A DNA stretch of 48,321 bases from JBHOQX01 sp042408595 (GTDB lineage: Bacteria > Chloroflexota > Chloroflexia > Chloroflexales > Roseiflexaceae): positions 1-48,321 of the forward strand of contig JBHOQX010000009.1 in NCBI GenBank assembly GCA_042408595.1, written 5' to 3'. This document shows positions 18,290-26,393 of the stretch, in pieces. Position 1 is the stretch's first letter; every line of letters begins with the position of its first letter. Under the pieces are notes generated by a model, which worked only from the letters and a program-made list of their open reading frames with translations, was not told where the DNA came from and did not search any database. A program made the translations under genes and the position numbers.

Positions 18290-18318
18290 GCGCATGACCA
18301 ACGCCCGGAGGCGGGACG

Positions 18319-18576
18319 ATGGTCGCAATCAGCGCATGTTCGCCCGAGGACGTGAAATTCGTGCTCGGAGGAGATGGCAGGCCGCCCGTCGTGTCGCCTG
18401 ACCGCGCCGTCCGGCGGATGGCCGACCTCCTGGAAGATAGTGAGGATGTGGCGGCGGCGACGGAGGCGCTCGCGTCACGCGACGCCGCCGGAGGCCATCC
18501 GCAGCGCGCGGGCTTCATCATGTGCCGCACGCCCCCCACCAGTACGCCGATCTTGCTGCGCTCCTCGCTGGGGTAG
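18319..18576 (+). CDS. Small hypothetical protein upstream of recF (possibly a fragment)
   Basis: An 85-residue frame MVAISACSPEDVKFVLGGDG... with GGAGG 9 bases upstream. The stretch RAVRRMADLLEDSEDVAAAT is acidic-helical and reminiscent of the C-terminus of Phd/RelB-type antitoxins, but the rest is not. In the last third another frame reads VPHAPHQYADLAALLAGVEE and then stops, which looks more protein-like than the annotated end. The gene may therefore be frameshifted or degenerate. It ends 15 bases before recF. No function is assigned. Confidence 0.3.
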   Translation: MVAISACSPEDVKFVLGGDGRPPVVSPDRAVRRMADLLEDSEDVAAATEALASRDAAGGHPQRAGFIMCRTPPTSTPILLRSSLG

Positions 18577-18591
18577 AGGAATAGCTTCGGG

Positions 18592-19791
18592 ATGCACATC
18601 TCCCACCTCAGCCTGCGCGACTTCCGCAACTATGAACGGCTCGACCTGCGGCTCGATCCGGGCCTGACGCTGTTCTACGGCCCCAACGCCGCCGGAAAGA
18701 CCTCCATCCTCGAGGCGGTTTTCTTTCTCGCCACCACCCGCTCGCCCCGCGCCAGCGCCGACCGCGAGCTGGTGCGCTGGGAGGCGCAGGGCGATATAGG
18801 CGTGCCGCCGTTCGCGCGGCTGCTCGCCGAGGTGCAGCGCGCCGACGGGCATGTCCGCCTCGAAGTCGTTGTCCAGCGCCGCGCCGACGACGTTGGCAAG
18901 GGCGAGTCGCAATACGCCCCCGCCGGCGCCTCGATCAAGACCGTCCGTGTGGACCGCAAGGCGGTGCGCGCCCTCGATCTGGTCGGCAACCTGCGCGTCG
19001 TTCTGTTCACACCCGCCGATCTCGCCTTGGTCACCGGCGCGCCGTCCGAACGCCGCCGCTACCTGGATGTGACCCTGTCGCAGCTCGACGGGCGCTATGT
19101 CCGCACCCTCTCGCACTATAACAAGGTCGTGCAGCAGCGCAACAGCCTGCTGCGCGCCTGGCGCGAGGGCCGCCGCCCCCTGCGCGCCGCCGAGGATGAA
19201 CTGGCGTTCTGGGACCGCGAGCTGTCGCTGGCCGGGGCCTACGTGCTGCGCGAGCGGCTGCGCGCTGTGGCCGGGCTGGACACGCTGGTCGGGCCCCTTT
19301 TCCAGGAGATCACTGCCGGGCCGCACCCGCTGCACATCGCCTACCAGAGCAGCGCGCCGGGCATCGGGGCCGATGCCGACGAGCGCGCCATCCAGGAGGC
19401 CTTTCTCGCCCGGCTCCTGGCCGCGCGCGACGAGGAGATCGGCCGCGGGCAGACGGTGATCGGGCCGCACCGCGACGACCTGCTGCTGACGATGAACGGC
19501 ATCAGCCTCGGCGTGTACGGCTCGCGCGGGCAGCAACGCGCCGTGACGCTGGCGCTCAAGCTGGGCGAGGCCGAGCTGATGCGCCGCCGCTCCGGCGACG
19601 CGCCGGTGCTGCTGCTGGACGACCTGCTCTCTGAGCTGGATGCCGAGCGCCGCGCCCACCTGCTGGAGGTGATCGCCCGGCCCGGCCAGCAGACCCTGGT
19701 GACTGCCACCAGCCTCGGCGAGTTCGACGCCGGGTTCCTGGCGCAGGCACGCAAGCTGCGCGTCGAGGCCGCGCGGCTCTACCCCTCCTGA
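18592..19791 (+). CDS. recF: DNA replication and repair protein RecF
   Basis: SMC-like ATPase that binds gapped DNA and helps RecOR load RecA. The 399-residue protein has the N-terminal HISHLSLRDFRNYERLDL and Walker A GPNAAGKT (30-37). Family segments LVGNLRVVLFTPADLALVTG and GAPSERRRYLDVTLSQLDG follow. The signature is GSRGQQRAVTLALKL and Walker B is VLLLDDLLSELD (339-350). It is full length. It is not next to dnaA, dnaN or gyrB, unlike in many bacteria. GAGG lies 14 bases before the ATG, a rather long spacing. Confidence 0.97.
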   Translation: MHISHLSLRDFRNYERLDLRLDPGLTLFYGPNAAGKTSILEAVFFLATTRSPRASADRELVRWEAQGDIGVPPFARLLAEVQRADGHVRLEVVVQRRADDVGKGESQYAPAGASIKTVRVDRKAVRALDLVGNLRVVLFTPADLALVTGAPSERRRYLDVTLSQLDGRYVRTLSHYNKVVQQRNSLLRAWREGRRPLRAAEDELAFWDRELSLAGAYVLRERLRAVAGLDTLVGPLFQEITAGPHPLHIAYQSSAPGIGADADERAIQEAFLARLLAARDEEIGRGQTVIGPHRDDLLLTMNGISLGVYGSRGQQRAVTLALKLGEAELMRRRSGDAPVLLLDDLLSELDAERRAHLLEVIARPGQQTLVTATSLGEFDAGFLAQARKLRVEAARLYPS

Positions 19792-19890
19792 CTCCGGCCG
19801 GCCGGGCAGCGCATCCTTCGGGGGCGCAGGCGGAACGTCGCCCCGCGTCCTTCCCGGCGCTGGTCGGCGCATGACGGATCGGATTCCCTC

Positions 19891-19918
19891 TTGCAAATCT
19901 GCGATTTTATGCTATACT
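19891..19918 (+). promoter_or_regulatory. Promoter of the zinc-ribbon gene
   Basis: -35 TTGCAA (19891-19896), a 16-base spacer and -10 TATACT (19913-19918). The predicted leader to the ATG at 20052 is about 127 bases, long for a small gene, and recalls the long leaders of cold-shock mRNAs. Confidence 0.65.
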
Positions 19919-20051
19919 CCGCTTTGTGTTCAGAAGTTTGGTCTCCACACGGGTGCCAAGGACCTCCTGCCTTCCCACAGGCTCTGTCTTCCGCGCATCG
20001 CCCCAAGCTGATGGACCACGCCCTGTTTCATTTCAAAGGAGTGAGCGAGCG

Positions 20052-20420
20052 ATGAGCTACGCGGACAAGACCATGACCTGTCGGGACTGTGGGATGGACT
20101 TCGTATTTACGGCTGGCGAGCAGGATTTCTACGCGCAGAAGGGCTTCACGAACGAGCCGACGCGCTGCCCATCCTGCCGGCAGACGCGCAAGGCGGCCGG
20201 CGGCGCGCGCGCGGAGGGCGGCTACGGCCGCTCGTCGGGCTACGGCAACAGCGGCTATGGCAACAGCGGCGGCCGCAGCTTCGGCGGGCCGCGCGAGCTG
20301 CACACCACCACGTGTGCGGGGTGCGGCGGCGAAGCGCGGGTGCCGTTCGTGCCGCGCGGCGATAAGCCGGTGTACTGCTCGGATTGCTTTCAGCAGCAGC
20401 GCCGCAGCACAAGCTGGTAG
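20052..20420 (+). CDS. Double zinc-ribbon protein with Gly/Tyr/Ser linker
   Basis: A 122-residue protein with two four-cysteine ribbons. The N-terminal one (Cys10, Cys13, Cys39, Cys42: TCRDCGMDFVFTAGEQDFY, RCPSCR) is the probable zinc-ribbon domain often found alone in Chloroflexota and cyanobacteria. The C-terminal one has Cys88, Cys91, Cys109 and Cys112 (TTTCAGCGGEARVPFVPRGD, CSDCF). They are joined by a flexible linker (50-80) with two GYGNSG repeats, similar to glycine-rich RNA-binding linkers. It has a good Shine-Dalgarno sequence (AAAGGAG), its own promoter and a strong terminator, so it is a well-expressed single gene. RNA or ribosome binding is plausible but not shown. Confidence 0.88.
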   Translation: MSYADKTMTCRDCGMDFVFTAGEQDFYAQKGFTNEPTRCPSCRQTRKAAGGARAEGGYGRSSGYGNSGYGNSGGRSFGGPRELHTTTCAGCGGEARVPFVPRGDKPVYCSDCFQQQRRSTSW

Positions 20421-20441
20421 CGCGCTCCGGCTCACATAGCT

Positions 20442-20480
20442 GAACGGGCGGTCGTCCAGTGTGGAGGCGACCGCCCGTTC
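20442..20480 (+). terminator. Terminator of the zinc-ribbon gene
   Basis: Perfect 13-pair stem GAACGGGCGGTCG / CGACCGCCCGTTC with a 13-base loop, 21 bases after the stop, followed by GGATTCTTCC. Confidence 0.75.
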
Positions 20481-20540
20481 GGATTCTTCCGTGCGTGCGA
20501 TGGCCGGAAGCGCACCGTCGCCCTGCCAGGAGCAGGAGGT

Positions 20541-20583
20541 ACGCGGTCGCCCGCCGCATCTCCGGCGCCGCGGGCGACCGCGT
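20541..20583 (-). terminator. Hairpin downstream of the secreted hydrolase
   Basis: Perfect 14-pair stem with arms ACGCGGTCGCCCGC (20541-20554) and GCGGGCGACCGCGT (20570-20583), 20 bases past the stop of the minus-strand gene. No T-run follows. Confidence 0.65.
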
Positions 20584-20603
20584 GCGCCCTGACAATGATG
20601 CGC

Positions 20604-22007
20604 CTACTGGCGGAACATCTGCGGCAGAAAGATCGGATTCTCGTAAACCACCGCCCCGGCCAGCGCCCGATAGGTGCTGAACGCCAGGCGGTAGCGCGAC
20701 GGCGTGCCGTTCACGTCGTAGCTGCCGTTCCCATTGAACGGGATGCGCACGACGCCCCACTTCTGAGCCGGCACAAGCACATTCCCCTTTGAGTCCTTGA
20801 TGTCCTCGGCCGGCGGGAAATCCTCGTACTTGAACCAGAAGACGTTCGCGACCTCTCGCCCGCCGCCACAGCCCGCCGGCAGCCGCCGGGCCGCCAGCGT
20901 GGTGTAGACATCCTGGAGAAACGTCGCCTGCCCGGCCTCGGTCTGCGGCGGGCGCGGATTCTTCGCCCCGTCCGGGTCGAAGCCAACGTTGTAGCCGATC
21001 TCGGTGACCCAGAACGGCATGCACGGGTCGGCGACGCTCGCCAGCGCCTGGCGCATCCGGTTGATGCCGCGGTCCACCAGCACATCGTTTGGCGAGAGGC
21101 GGATCTCCTCGGGGTATGGATGATAGCCCATGCCATCCACCGGAAAATAGCCCCACTTCGCCGCGAACTCGCGAAACGGGTTCCTGTCCCCGCCGTCGCT
21201 GAACGCCTGCTCGACGTACTGCACGTCGGTCATCACGATCCTGCCCTGGTTGGCCGGGTCGCTGGTGCCACGCGGGTGCAGCCCGCCGAAGATGATCCGC
21301 GTCTCCGGCTGGCAACCGTGGTTCTGGTCGCCCGGCTCGATGTTCTTGCAGAAGCGGTAGAACTTGGTCATCAGCCGGGCGGTCACCACGGGCGCGATGC
21401 TGTCGCCCGCCGGCCCCGTGCCGCCGAACTGCGGCAGGCGGTTCTGCTCGTTCAATATCTCGTAGCCGGCGATCCGGTCGCGGTAGCGGTCGGCGATGCG
21501 CAGCGCCCGGGTGAGCCAGGTGTCCATGTAGCGGTTCACGGCCCAGCCGTAGGCCGAGGCGATGTACGTCGTGCTGTTCAGGCCGCGCGGGTCGCTCCAC
21601 GGCACGAGCCCGAAGCCGAGCAACCCCAGCACCTTGAAGCCGTGGCGCGGCGCGACTTCGTTGATGAAATAGTCGTTCTTGCCGATCTCCCAGTCCACCG
21701 CGCCCAGGTCGGGGGAGTCGACGGGAACCGGGATGTGGAACTCCAGCCGCACCCAGCGCACGCCCATCGTCGCCAGGTTCGCGCCCATCGCGTCGAGGAA
21801 CGCGCGGTTGACGGCGTTCGGATAGGCCGGGTTGGTGTTGAACTCGTACCACGGGTCGCGGATGGCCATGCCCATGAAGTCGGGGTCGAGCGCCGCTGGC
21901 TGCGCCTGGACGGCCGGCGGCGCGCCGGCGGCGGGCCGGCTGGCGGGCGCCACCGCGCCGAACGCGGCGAACAGCGCAAAAAGAAGGGGGAATGTCATGC
22001 GGTGCAT
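20604..22007 (-). CDS. Secreted clan GH-A-like glycoside hydrolase
   Basis: A 467-residue exported protein. It has a signal peptide with hydrophobic core at 5-20, then a low-complexity Ala/Pro stretch to about 40, then a TIM-barrel domain. The catalytic pair expected for clan GH-A is visible: YEILNEQNR with acid/base Glu187 after Asn186 at the end of strand 4, and FWVTEIGYN with nucleophile Glu336 at the end of strand 7. MGYHPYPEE fits the strand-6 region. Resemblance is to the GH39/GH5-type putative glycosidases common in Chloroflexota; the exact family and substrate are not certain. It is transcribed alone and ends in a strong hairpin. Confidence 0.8.
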   Translation of the reverse strand: MHRMTFPLLFALFAAFGAVAPASRPAAGAPPAVQAQPAALDPDFMGMAIRDPWYEFNTNPAYPNAVNRAFLDAMGANLATMGVRWVRLEFHIPVPVDSPDLGAVDWEIGKNDYFINEVAPRHGFKVLGLLGFGLVPWSDPRGLNSTTYIASAYGWAVNRYMDTWLTRALRIADRYRDRIAGYEILNEQNRLPQFGGTGPAGDSIAPVVTARLMTKFYRFCKNIEPGDQNHGCQPETRIIFGGLHPRGTSDPANQGRIVMTDVQYVEQAFSDGGDRNPFREFAAKWGYFPVDGMGYHPYPEEIRLSPNDVLVDRGINRMRQALASVADPCMPFWVTEIGYNVGFDPDGAKNPRPPQTEAGQATFLQDVYTTLAARRLPAGCGGGREVANVFWFKYEDFPPAEDIKDSKGNVLVPAQKWGVVRIPFNGNGSYDVNGTPSRYRLAFSTYRALAGAVVYENPIFLPQMFRQ

Positions 22008-22123
22008 CGGCGAAGCCTTTTACAACACGGAGAACGGGCGCGGTGTCACACGTCGCGCCGGCCATGAGCATGAACGAGTGCAGGGGAGGTTTAACCTGAT
22101 AGACAGGTGAGATGTCGCTGAGA

Positions 22124-22432
22124 TCACTCGTCGTCAGCGGGCTCCGGCCCGGCGGCGGCCAGGATGCGGCGGCGCAGCCCGAAGGCGAGGCCAAGCGCTA
22201 CGGCGTTCACCGCGATCATCAGGACGAGCAGCAGGATCGGCCCGCGCCAGCGCCGCCACTGCTCGGCGCTCGGCTGCCCGGCGGGCTGGGCCGTGGGCGT
22301 GGGGGTGGCGGTCGGGGCCGGCTGGGCCACGGAGCGCGGCGCCAGCGGCACACCGGCGTGCGCCATGGGACCGGCCAAGCCGGCGAACGCCAGCGCCGCC
22401 AGGAGTGCCAGGATGAACATCTGACGATCCAT
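22124..22432 (-). CDS. Small exported single-pass membrane protein
   Basis: A 102-residue protein. Signal-like helix FILALLAALAFAGLAGPMAH (6-25), a Pro/Thr/Ala linker with PTATPTPTAQP, then a transmembrane helix GPILLLVLMIAVNAVALGLA and a short cytoplasmic tail RRRILAAAGPEPADDE. The expected topology is a short outside segment anchored by the second helix. No family is recognised. A -10 TAGAAT ends only 6 bases before the ATG, so the mRNA is probably leaderless. Confidence 0.65.
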   Translation of the reverse strand: MDRQMFILALLAALAFAGLAGPMAHAGVPLAPRSVAQPAPTATPTPTAQPAGQPSAEQWRRWRGPILLLVLMIAVNAVALGLAFGLRRRILAAAGPEPADDE

Positions 22433-22438
22433 GCGCCT

Positions 22439-22444
22439 ATTCTA
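22439..22444 (-). promoter_or_regulatory. Extended -10 for a leaderless mRNA
   Basis: Minus strand TGG-TAGAAT, then 6 bases, then ATG (22432). Transcription would start at or next to the start codon. No convincing -35. Confidence 0.55.
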
Positions 22445-22458
22445 CCAGACCGTGTGGC

Positions 22459-22487
22459 TTGACAGAGTGGAACGTTTGTCCTATGCT
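22459..22487 (+). promoter_or_regulatory. nurA promoter
   Basis: Consensus -35 TTGACA (22459-22464), a 17-base spacer and -10 TATGCT (22482-22487). It diverges from the leaderless promoter 15 bases away. It implies a leader of about 185 bases that contains a word array. Confidence 0.65.
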
Positions 22488-22515
22488 GCCGGTAGCGTGT
22501 GGCGCGTTGAGCGTG

Positions 22516-22665
22516 GGGCGAAGCGAGCATAGCAGAACAGAGAAACAAAGAACAGCAGGCCAGAGCACCAGGGAGGCAGAAGCCAGGAAGCGAGGAGCAA
22601 ATCCGCATGTTTCCTCTTGTCATCTTGTCATCTCGTCCACTGTCTCACCATCTTCTGACCGTCTC
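22516..22665. repeat. Reiterated-word array (AGCAGAACAG and CTTGTCATC words)
   Basis: Runs of AGCAGGCCAGAGCACCAGGG-type words give way to CTTGTCATCTTGTCATCTCG, the reverse complement form of the TGACAAGATGAC words at 7588. The array lies in the nurA leader. Confidence 0.6.
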
Positions 22666-22677
22666 GGAGCACACGCT

Positions 22678-23892
22678 ATGCCCCTTGATCTCACGGCGCT
22701 CAGCCGGCAGGCCCGGGCGATGAGCGGCGCGCTGGCCGGCGCGGCGGGCGAGACCCGCGACCGCATCGCGCTGGCGCTCGGGCGCTACCTGGAGGAGGCC
22801 ACCGCCTGGCGCGCCTGGGCCGCGGCCGCCGACCTGAGCCATGACGGGGCGGCCTGGCTGCTGGCCCGCCCGGTCGAGCCGCTCGACACGGTGCGCGACG
22901 TGCCTGCCGCGCCGCGCGACTACGCACTGATCGCCACCGACGGCTCGCAGCTCGATGTCGAGCGGCACGGCGCGGCGATATGCTATGTGATCAACATCGG
23001 CCGTGTTTTCCTGCGCTACGGCGCGCAGCCGGCGGCCCGCCTCTCATCCGCCCCGGCGCTCTATTATCGCGACGAGGATTTGTACCTCAGCGACGGCGTA
23101 CGGCGCATCCCGATCGAGGGCAACTGCCTGAGCGCCCGGCGCGACATGGAAGAGGGCGTGGCGCTGGTCGGCCTGGCGGACGAGTTCCTGCTGCTGCGCG
23201 GCGACACCCCGGCGCTGGCGTTGCAGGATGGCACGCTGGTGCGCTGGAGCCTGGCGAACGCCGAGCGCGTGGTGCAAGAACACTTTCTGCGGCCCTACCT
23301 GGCCAGCCTGGACGCGCTGCGTAACCGCGGCATCCCGGTGGCGTCGTACATCAGCCGCCCGCGCGCCCCGGAGGTCGCCGGCGCCATCCGGCTGATGTTC
23401 TGCCCGGACGTGCGGCTGGAGGAGCGGCGCGGCGCGGTTTGCGCCGAGTGCAGCGACGTGGCCGCCGGGCGCGCGCCGTCGTGCGGGGTATGCCAGGGGC
23501 TGAGCGACGCCGACATCCTGGCGGACATGCTCGGCGAGGGGCAGCGCGGGCCGCTGTTCGTAAGTATGTCGCGGATCAACCTGGAGCGCTACGGCCCGCA
23601 CCTGGTGCACTTCTTCTACCTGCGAGTCGGGCGAGAGATCGCGCGGGTGGAGGTCCCGCGTTGGGTGGCGGAGGACGCCGCGCTGCTCAGCCGGGTGCAT
23701 GCGCTGGTGTACGACCAGTGCATGCGCGGGCAGGGCTACCCGGTGGCGCTGGCCCGCGCCCACGAGCAGGCGGTGGTGCGCGCCGCCGACTGGCGGGCCT
23801 TCCTGGCGATCATCGAGGGGGCGCTGCTGCGCGCCGGCCTCCCGGCCACCAGCTCGCGCAAGCGGGAGAGCAAGGAGATCGTGAGCGGGTGA
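22678..23892 (+). CDS. nurA: NurA-domain 5'-3' nuclease
   Basis: Mn2+-dependent single- and double-strand nuclease family that usually works with the HerA helicase in end resection. The 404-residue protein has the key LIATDGSQLDVERHG motif (Asp88), RGDTPALALQDGTLVRWSL, and a conserved C-terminal segment ALVYDQCMRGQGYPVALARA with HEQAVVRAADWRAFL. Residues about 255-273 contain two CxxC pairs (CAEC and CGVC) that could form a zinc knuckle, a feature I do not associate with the archaeal proteins. GGAG precedes the ATG at 22678. No herA adjoins it. The last codons (ending IVSG) are made from the beginning of a composite repeat. Confidence 0.85.
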   Translation: MPLDLTALSRQARAMSGALAGAAGETRDRIALALGRYLEEATAWRAWAAAADLSHDGAAWLLARPVEPLDTVRDVPAAPRDYALIATDGSQLDVERHGAAICYVINIGRVFLRYGAQPAARLSSAPALYYRDEDLYLSDGVRRIPIEGNCLSARRDMEEGVALVGLADEFLLLRGDTPALALQDGTLVRWSLANAERVVQEHFLRPYLASLDALRNRGIPVASYISRPRAPEVAGAIRLMFCPDVRLEERRGAVCAECSDVAAGRAPSCGVCQGLSDADILADMLGEGQRGPLFVSMSRINLERYGPHLVHFFYLRVGREIARVEVPRWVAEDAALLSRVHALVYDQCMRGQGYPVALARAHEQAVVRAADWRAFLAIIEGALLRAGLPATSSRKRESKEIVSG

Positions 23893-23975
23893 CAGGGTGA
23901 TACGGGGATGAGGCGCATAGGGCGGAGGGCACGAGCCCCAAGCCCCAGAGCGTCCTATTCATCGCTCATCGTCCA
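23882..23975. repeat. Composite word repeat, copy 2
   Basis: GTGAGCGGGTGACAGGGTGA followed by GGGCACGAGCCCCAAGCCCC, matching the block order at 37430-37505 and, reversed, at 33097-33005. At the right end the inverted words TTCATCGCTCATCGTCCATC complete a fold-back. Confidence 0.7.
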
Positions 23976-24818
23976 TCATTTCACCCCTCCCACCTCCCGC
24001 CGCAGCCGCTGCGGCAACTGCTCGTAGAACCATTGCGGCGCGTGCACCCGCGCAAAGGTGCAGACTGCTGCCGCGCGCCGCACCTCGACCACGTCGCCGG
24101 CGTGCAGCGTGATCGCCTCGCGCCCGTCGGCGGAGAACGCCGCCGGGTGCCGGCTGCGCAGCCGCAATGTCACCTCGGCATCCTCGTGCAGCACCAGCGA
24201 CGGGATGTTCGTCAGGTGCGCCGCCACCGGCACCAGCGTCAGCGCCCGCGAGCGCGGATCGACCAGCGGCCCGCCCGCCGATAGGGCGTAGGCGGTCGAG
24301 CCGGTGGCTGTGGCGACGATCACGCCGTCGGCGTGGTAGGTCGTCAGCAAGGCGTGGTAGATCTCGACATCCACCACCACCACCCGGTTGATATCGCCGC
24401 GGGCCACGAGCGCCTCGTTCAGCGCGAGCGCACGGCGTGGCGGCTGCCCGGCGCAGAGCACGGTCGCCTCCAGCAGCGCGCGCTCATCGCGCCAGCCACC
24501 GCCATCCAGCAACACCGTCAGTCCGTCGAACACGTCTGCCGGCGTCAACTCGGCCATGAAATTCAGCCGCCCCAGCGCGACCGGCAGCACCGGCACGCCG
24601 CACGGGATTGCCAGGCGCGCGGCACGCAACACCGTGCCGTCGCCGCCGAGCGCGATCAGCAGGTCCAGGCCGGCCACGAGGCCGGGGTGCTCGCGCCCTT
24701 CCTGCGAGATACCGCGCCAGACCTCCAGGCCGCGCGCCTCCAGCCAGGCCCCGATCCGCCCGGACAGGTCGAGCGACTCCGCGCTGAGCGGGTTGTACAA
24801 GACGCCGATGCGCTGCAT
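23976..24818 (-). CDS. nadK: NAD kinase
   Basis: ATP-dependent phosphorylation of NAD to NADP. The 280-residue protein has LIALGGDGTVLRAARL (GGDGT at 58-62), the NEALVARG motif near 134, and TATGSTAYALSAGGPLVDP, the core of the family. The usual NLGxLGFL segment is ALGRLNFMAEL here, a mild deviation. GAGGAG lies before the ATG. It is flanked by word arrays on both sides and is apparently transcribed alone. Confidence 0.95.
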   Translation of the reverse strand: MQRIGVLYNPLSAESLDLSGRIGAWLEARGLEVWRGISQEGREHPGLVAGLDLLIALGGDGTVLRAARLAIPCGVPVLPVALGRLNFMAELTPADVFDGLTVLLDGGGWRDERALLEATVLCAGQPPRRALALNEALVARGDINRVVVVDVEIYHALLTTYHADGVIVATATGSTAYALSAGGPLVDPRSRALTLVPVAAHLTNIPSLVLHEDAEVTLRLRSRHPAAFSADGREAITLHAGDVVEVRRAAAVCTFARVHAPQWFYEQLPQRLRREVGGVK

Positions 24819-24897
24819 GCCATCTCCTCTCGTTGAGTGCGGTGCTGTGCTCTGACGATGGCCGGTACGCGGCGGGCAGTGAACCGCCAGACGATAC

Positions 24898-25080
24898 GCG
24901 GGTGGAACATCGCGGATGGAAGATCGAGCACGGAAGCTAGATTACCAGATCATGCGCAAGGCGTTTCGTAGCGTGTGCGGGTGCGATCCTCTATCCTCGG
25001 TTCTCCATCCTCGATTCCCACCTTCGACCTCTTCCTCGGAAACGCCGGCTCCCGGTACGCAACACCTCCGCCGATCGTCC
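24898..25080. repeat. Reiterated-word array (GATGGA / TCCATCC), inverted arms
   Basis: In the 267-base gap between nadK and the phosphatase gene, GGTGGAACATCGCGGATGGA on the left faces CTCCATCCTCGATTCCCACC on the right. The arms are about 100 bases apart and can pair imperfectly. No gene or clear promoter seen. Confidence 0.65.
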
Positions 25081-25085
25081 ACGGC

Positions 25086-26153
25086 CTACCGCCCGCCGTC
25101 CGCCAGCGCGACGAGCACGGCATCGGCAACATCGGCGATGCTCTCCACCCCGGCGAAGGCGCGGGCCGCCGGCCCGACCGCCAGCAGCGGCGCCGGGTTC
25201 CGGGTGTGCCCCGCGGCGGCGCGGCTCTCGATGTTGCCATGGTCGCTCGTCAGCAGCAGCGTGTCCTCCGGGCGCATCGCCGCCAGCGCGCCGCCGATCA
25301 GGCCGTCGATCAGGCCCATCGCCGCGTGGACCGGCCCGCCGGAGGGCGGATGCCCTGGAGCGAGCGAGGCGCGCTCCCGGTCTCCCCCGTTCCCGCTCCC
25401 CCCCGCTCTCGGGTTCCCGTGCTCGGTCGCGGCTCTGTCCAGCCGCCCATGCCCGGCCAGGTCAGGCAGGAAGCACTCGAAGAACACCAGGTCGTACGTG
25501 CGGCCCAGGGCGGCCAGATGCTCGCCGGCGCGCGCCGGCGGCACGGGCGGCCAGTCCGCTGGGCGGCCCCGCATCCATACGCCGGTGATATCCCACGCGA
25601 CAGCCGCGCCGCGCCGCAGGTCGTCCAGGTCGCGGAAGCGCAGCCCGGCGCCTTCGGCGGCGATCACACTGGCGGAGCGGCGGATGCGGCGGGCGGCGAG
25701 CGCCTCCCAGTAGCCGGGGCCGAAGGCGTTGGCGAAGGCCGCCGTGCGGCCAGCGGCATGCACCCGGCGGAAGATGCTCCGCTCGGCCAGCAGCGGGCGC
25801 AGCGCTACCGGTGGGACATGTGGCTGGTGGCGGCCATGGAGCGCCGCGGCGTTCATCCCGGCCAGCAGCGCCGTCTGGCCCGTCCCGCTCTGCGGCAGCC
25901 CCGGCACGCCGAGGGTCGCGTCGATGGCCCTGAGCAGCACCGAGGGCCGCGCATGGAGGGTCGATGAGTGCGGATTGCGGCTCCCATCGCCCTCCCATCT
26001 GCCACCTGCGATCCCCGGCATCGCCGCCTGCTCCAGCGTCAGCGGCCCGCCGAGCAGCGCCTGGAGCGCCGGCATCGGCGCGTCGGTCAACGGGTTGTCC
26101 GGGCCGGCGGGGGCCAGGCCGACGCCGTCGAGAAAGATAAAGAGCAGGCTCAT
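25086..26153 (-). CDS. Alkaline-phosphatase-superfamily metalloenzyme (phosphoglycerate mutase-like)
   Basis: A 355-residue two-metal phosphatase/mutase-fold protein. It starts SLLFIFLDGVGL (metal Asp9), has SGTGQTALLAGMNAA (89-103) with the nucleophile Ser/Thr, and FLPDLAGHG (228-236) with metal Asp and His. Then come LTSDHGNIES (301-310) and GHTRNPAPLLAVG with the last metal His. The family includes cofactor-independent phosphoglycerate mutase and archaeal apgM; this one is shorter and its reaction is unknown. Two low-complexity inserts, at about 48-68 and 238-275, are encoded by word-type DNA (25960-26030 and 25350-25440). The start at 26153 leads directly into the first metal motif. Confidence 0.85.
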   Translation of the reverse strand: MSLLFIFLDGVGLAPAGPDNPLTDAPMPALQALLGGPLTLEQAAMPGIAGGRWEGDGSRNPHSSTLHARPSVLLRAIDATLGVPGLPQSGTGQTALLAGMNAAALHGRHQPHVPPVALRPLLAERSIFRRVHAAGRTAAFANAFGPGYWEALAARRIRRSASVIAAEGAGLRFRDLDDLRRGAAVAWDITGVWMRGRPADWPPVPPARAGEHLAALGRTYDLVFFECFLPDLAGHGRLDRAATEHGNPRAGGSGNGGDRERASLAPGHPPSGGPVHAAMGLIDGLIGGALAAMRPEDTLLLTSDHGNIESRAAAGHTRNPAPLLAVGPAARAFAGVESIADVADAVLVALADGGR

Positions 26154-26246
26154 GTGGAGTGAATCGCTCCTTGGAAGGGCGCGGCCGTGCGATTCCACGG
26201 AGCGTCATGGGGAAACATACGTCCCCTGGCGCTCGGCGGGGCGTTT

Positions 26247-26275
26247 AGTATAGAATACCGCGCCAGCGCGCGCAA
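26247..26275 (-). promoter_or_regulatory. Promoter of the phosphatase gene
   Basis: Minus strand -35 TTGCGC (26275-26270), a 17-base spacer and -10 TATACT (26252-26247). It is back to back with the rpsA promoter; the two -35 boxes are 2 bases apart. Confidence 0.65.
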
Positions 26276-26277
26276 AT

Positions 26278-26306
26278 TTGACAGTCTGCACGCACAGCGT
26301 TATAAT
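26278..26306 (+). promoter_or_regulatory. Perfect-consensus promoter of rpsA
   Basis: TTGACA (26278-26283), exactly 17 bases, TATAAT (26301-26306): a full sigma-70 consensus. It predicts very strong transcription with a leader of about 265 bases before rpsA. Confidence 0.85.
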
Positions 26307-26393
26307 GCGAACCGTGTTAATTTGGATGTACAGTTCCGCAGGCGGCAAACCCTCCCGCACGACCTTCGCCTAGCCCAGGTCCCACGAGAGATA

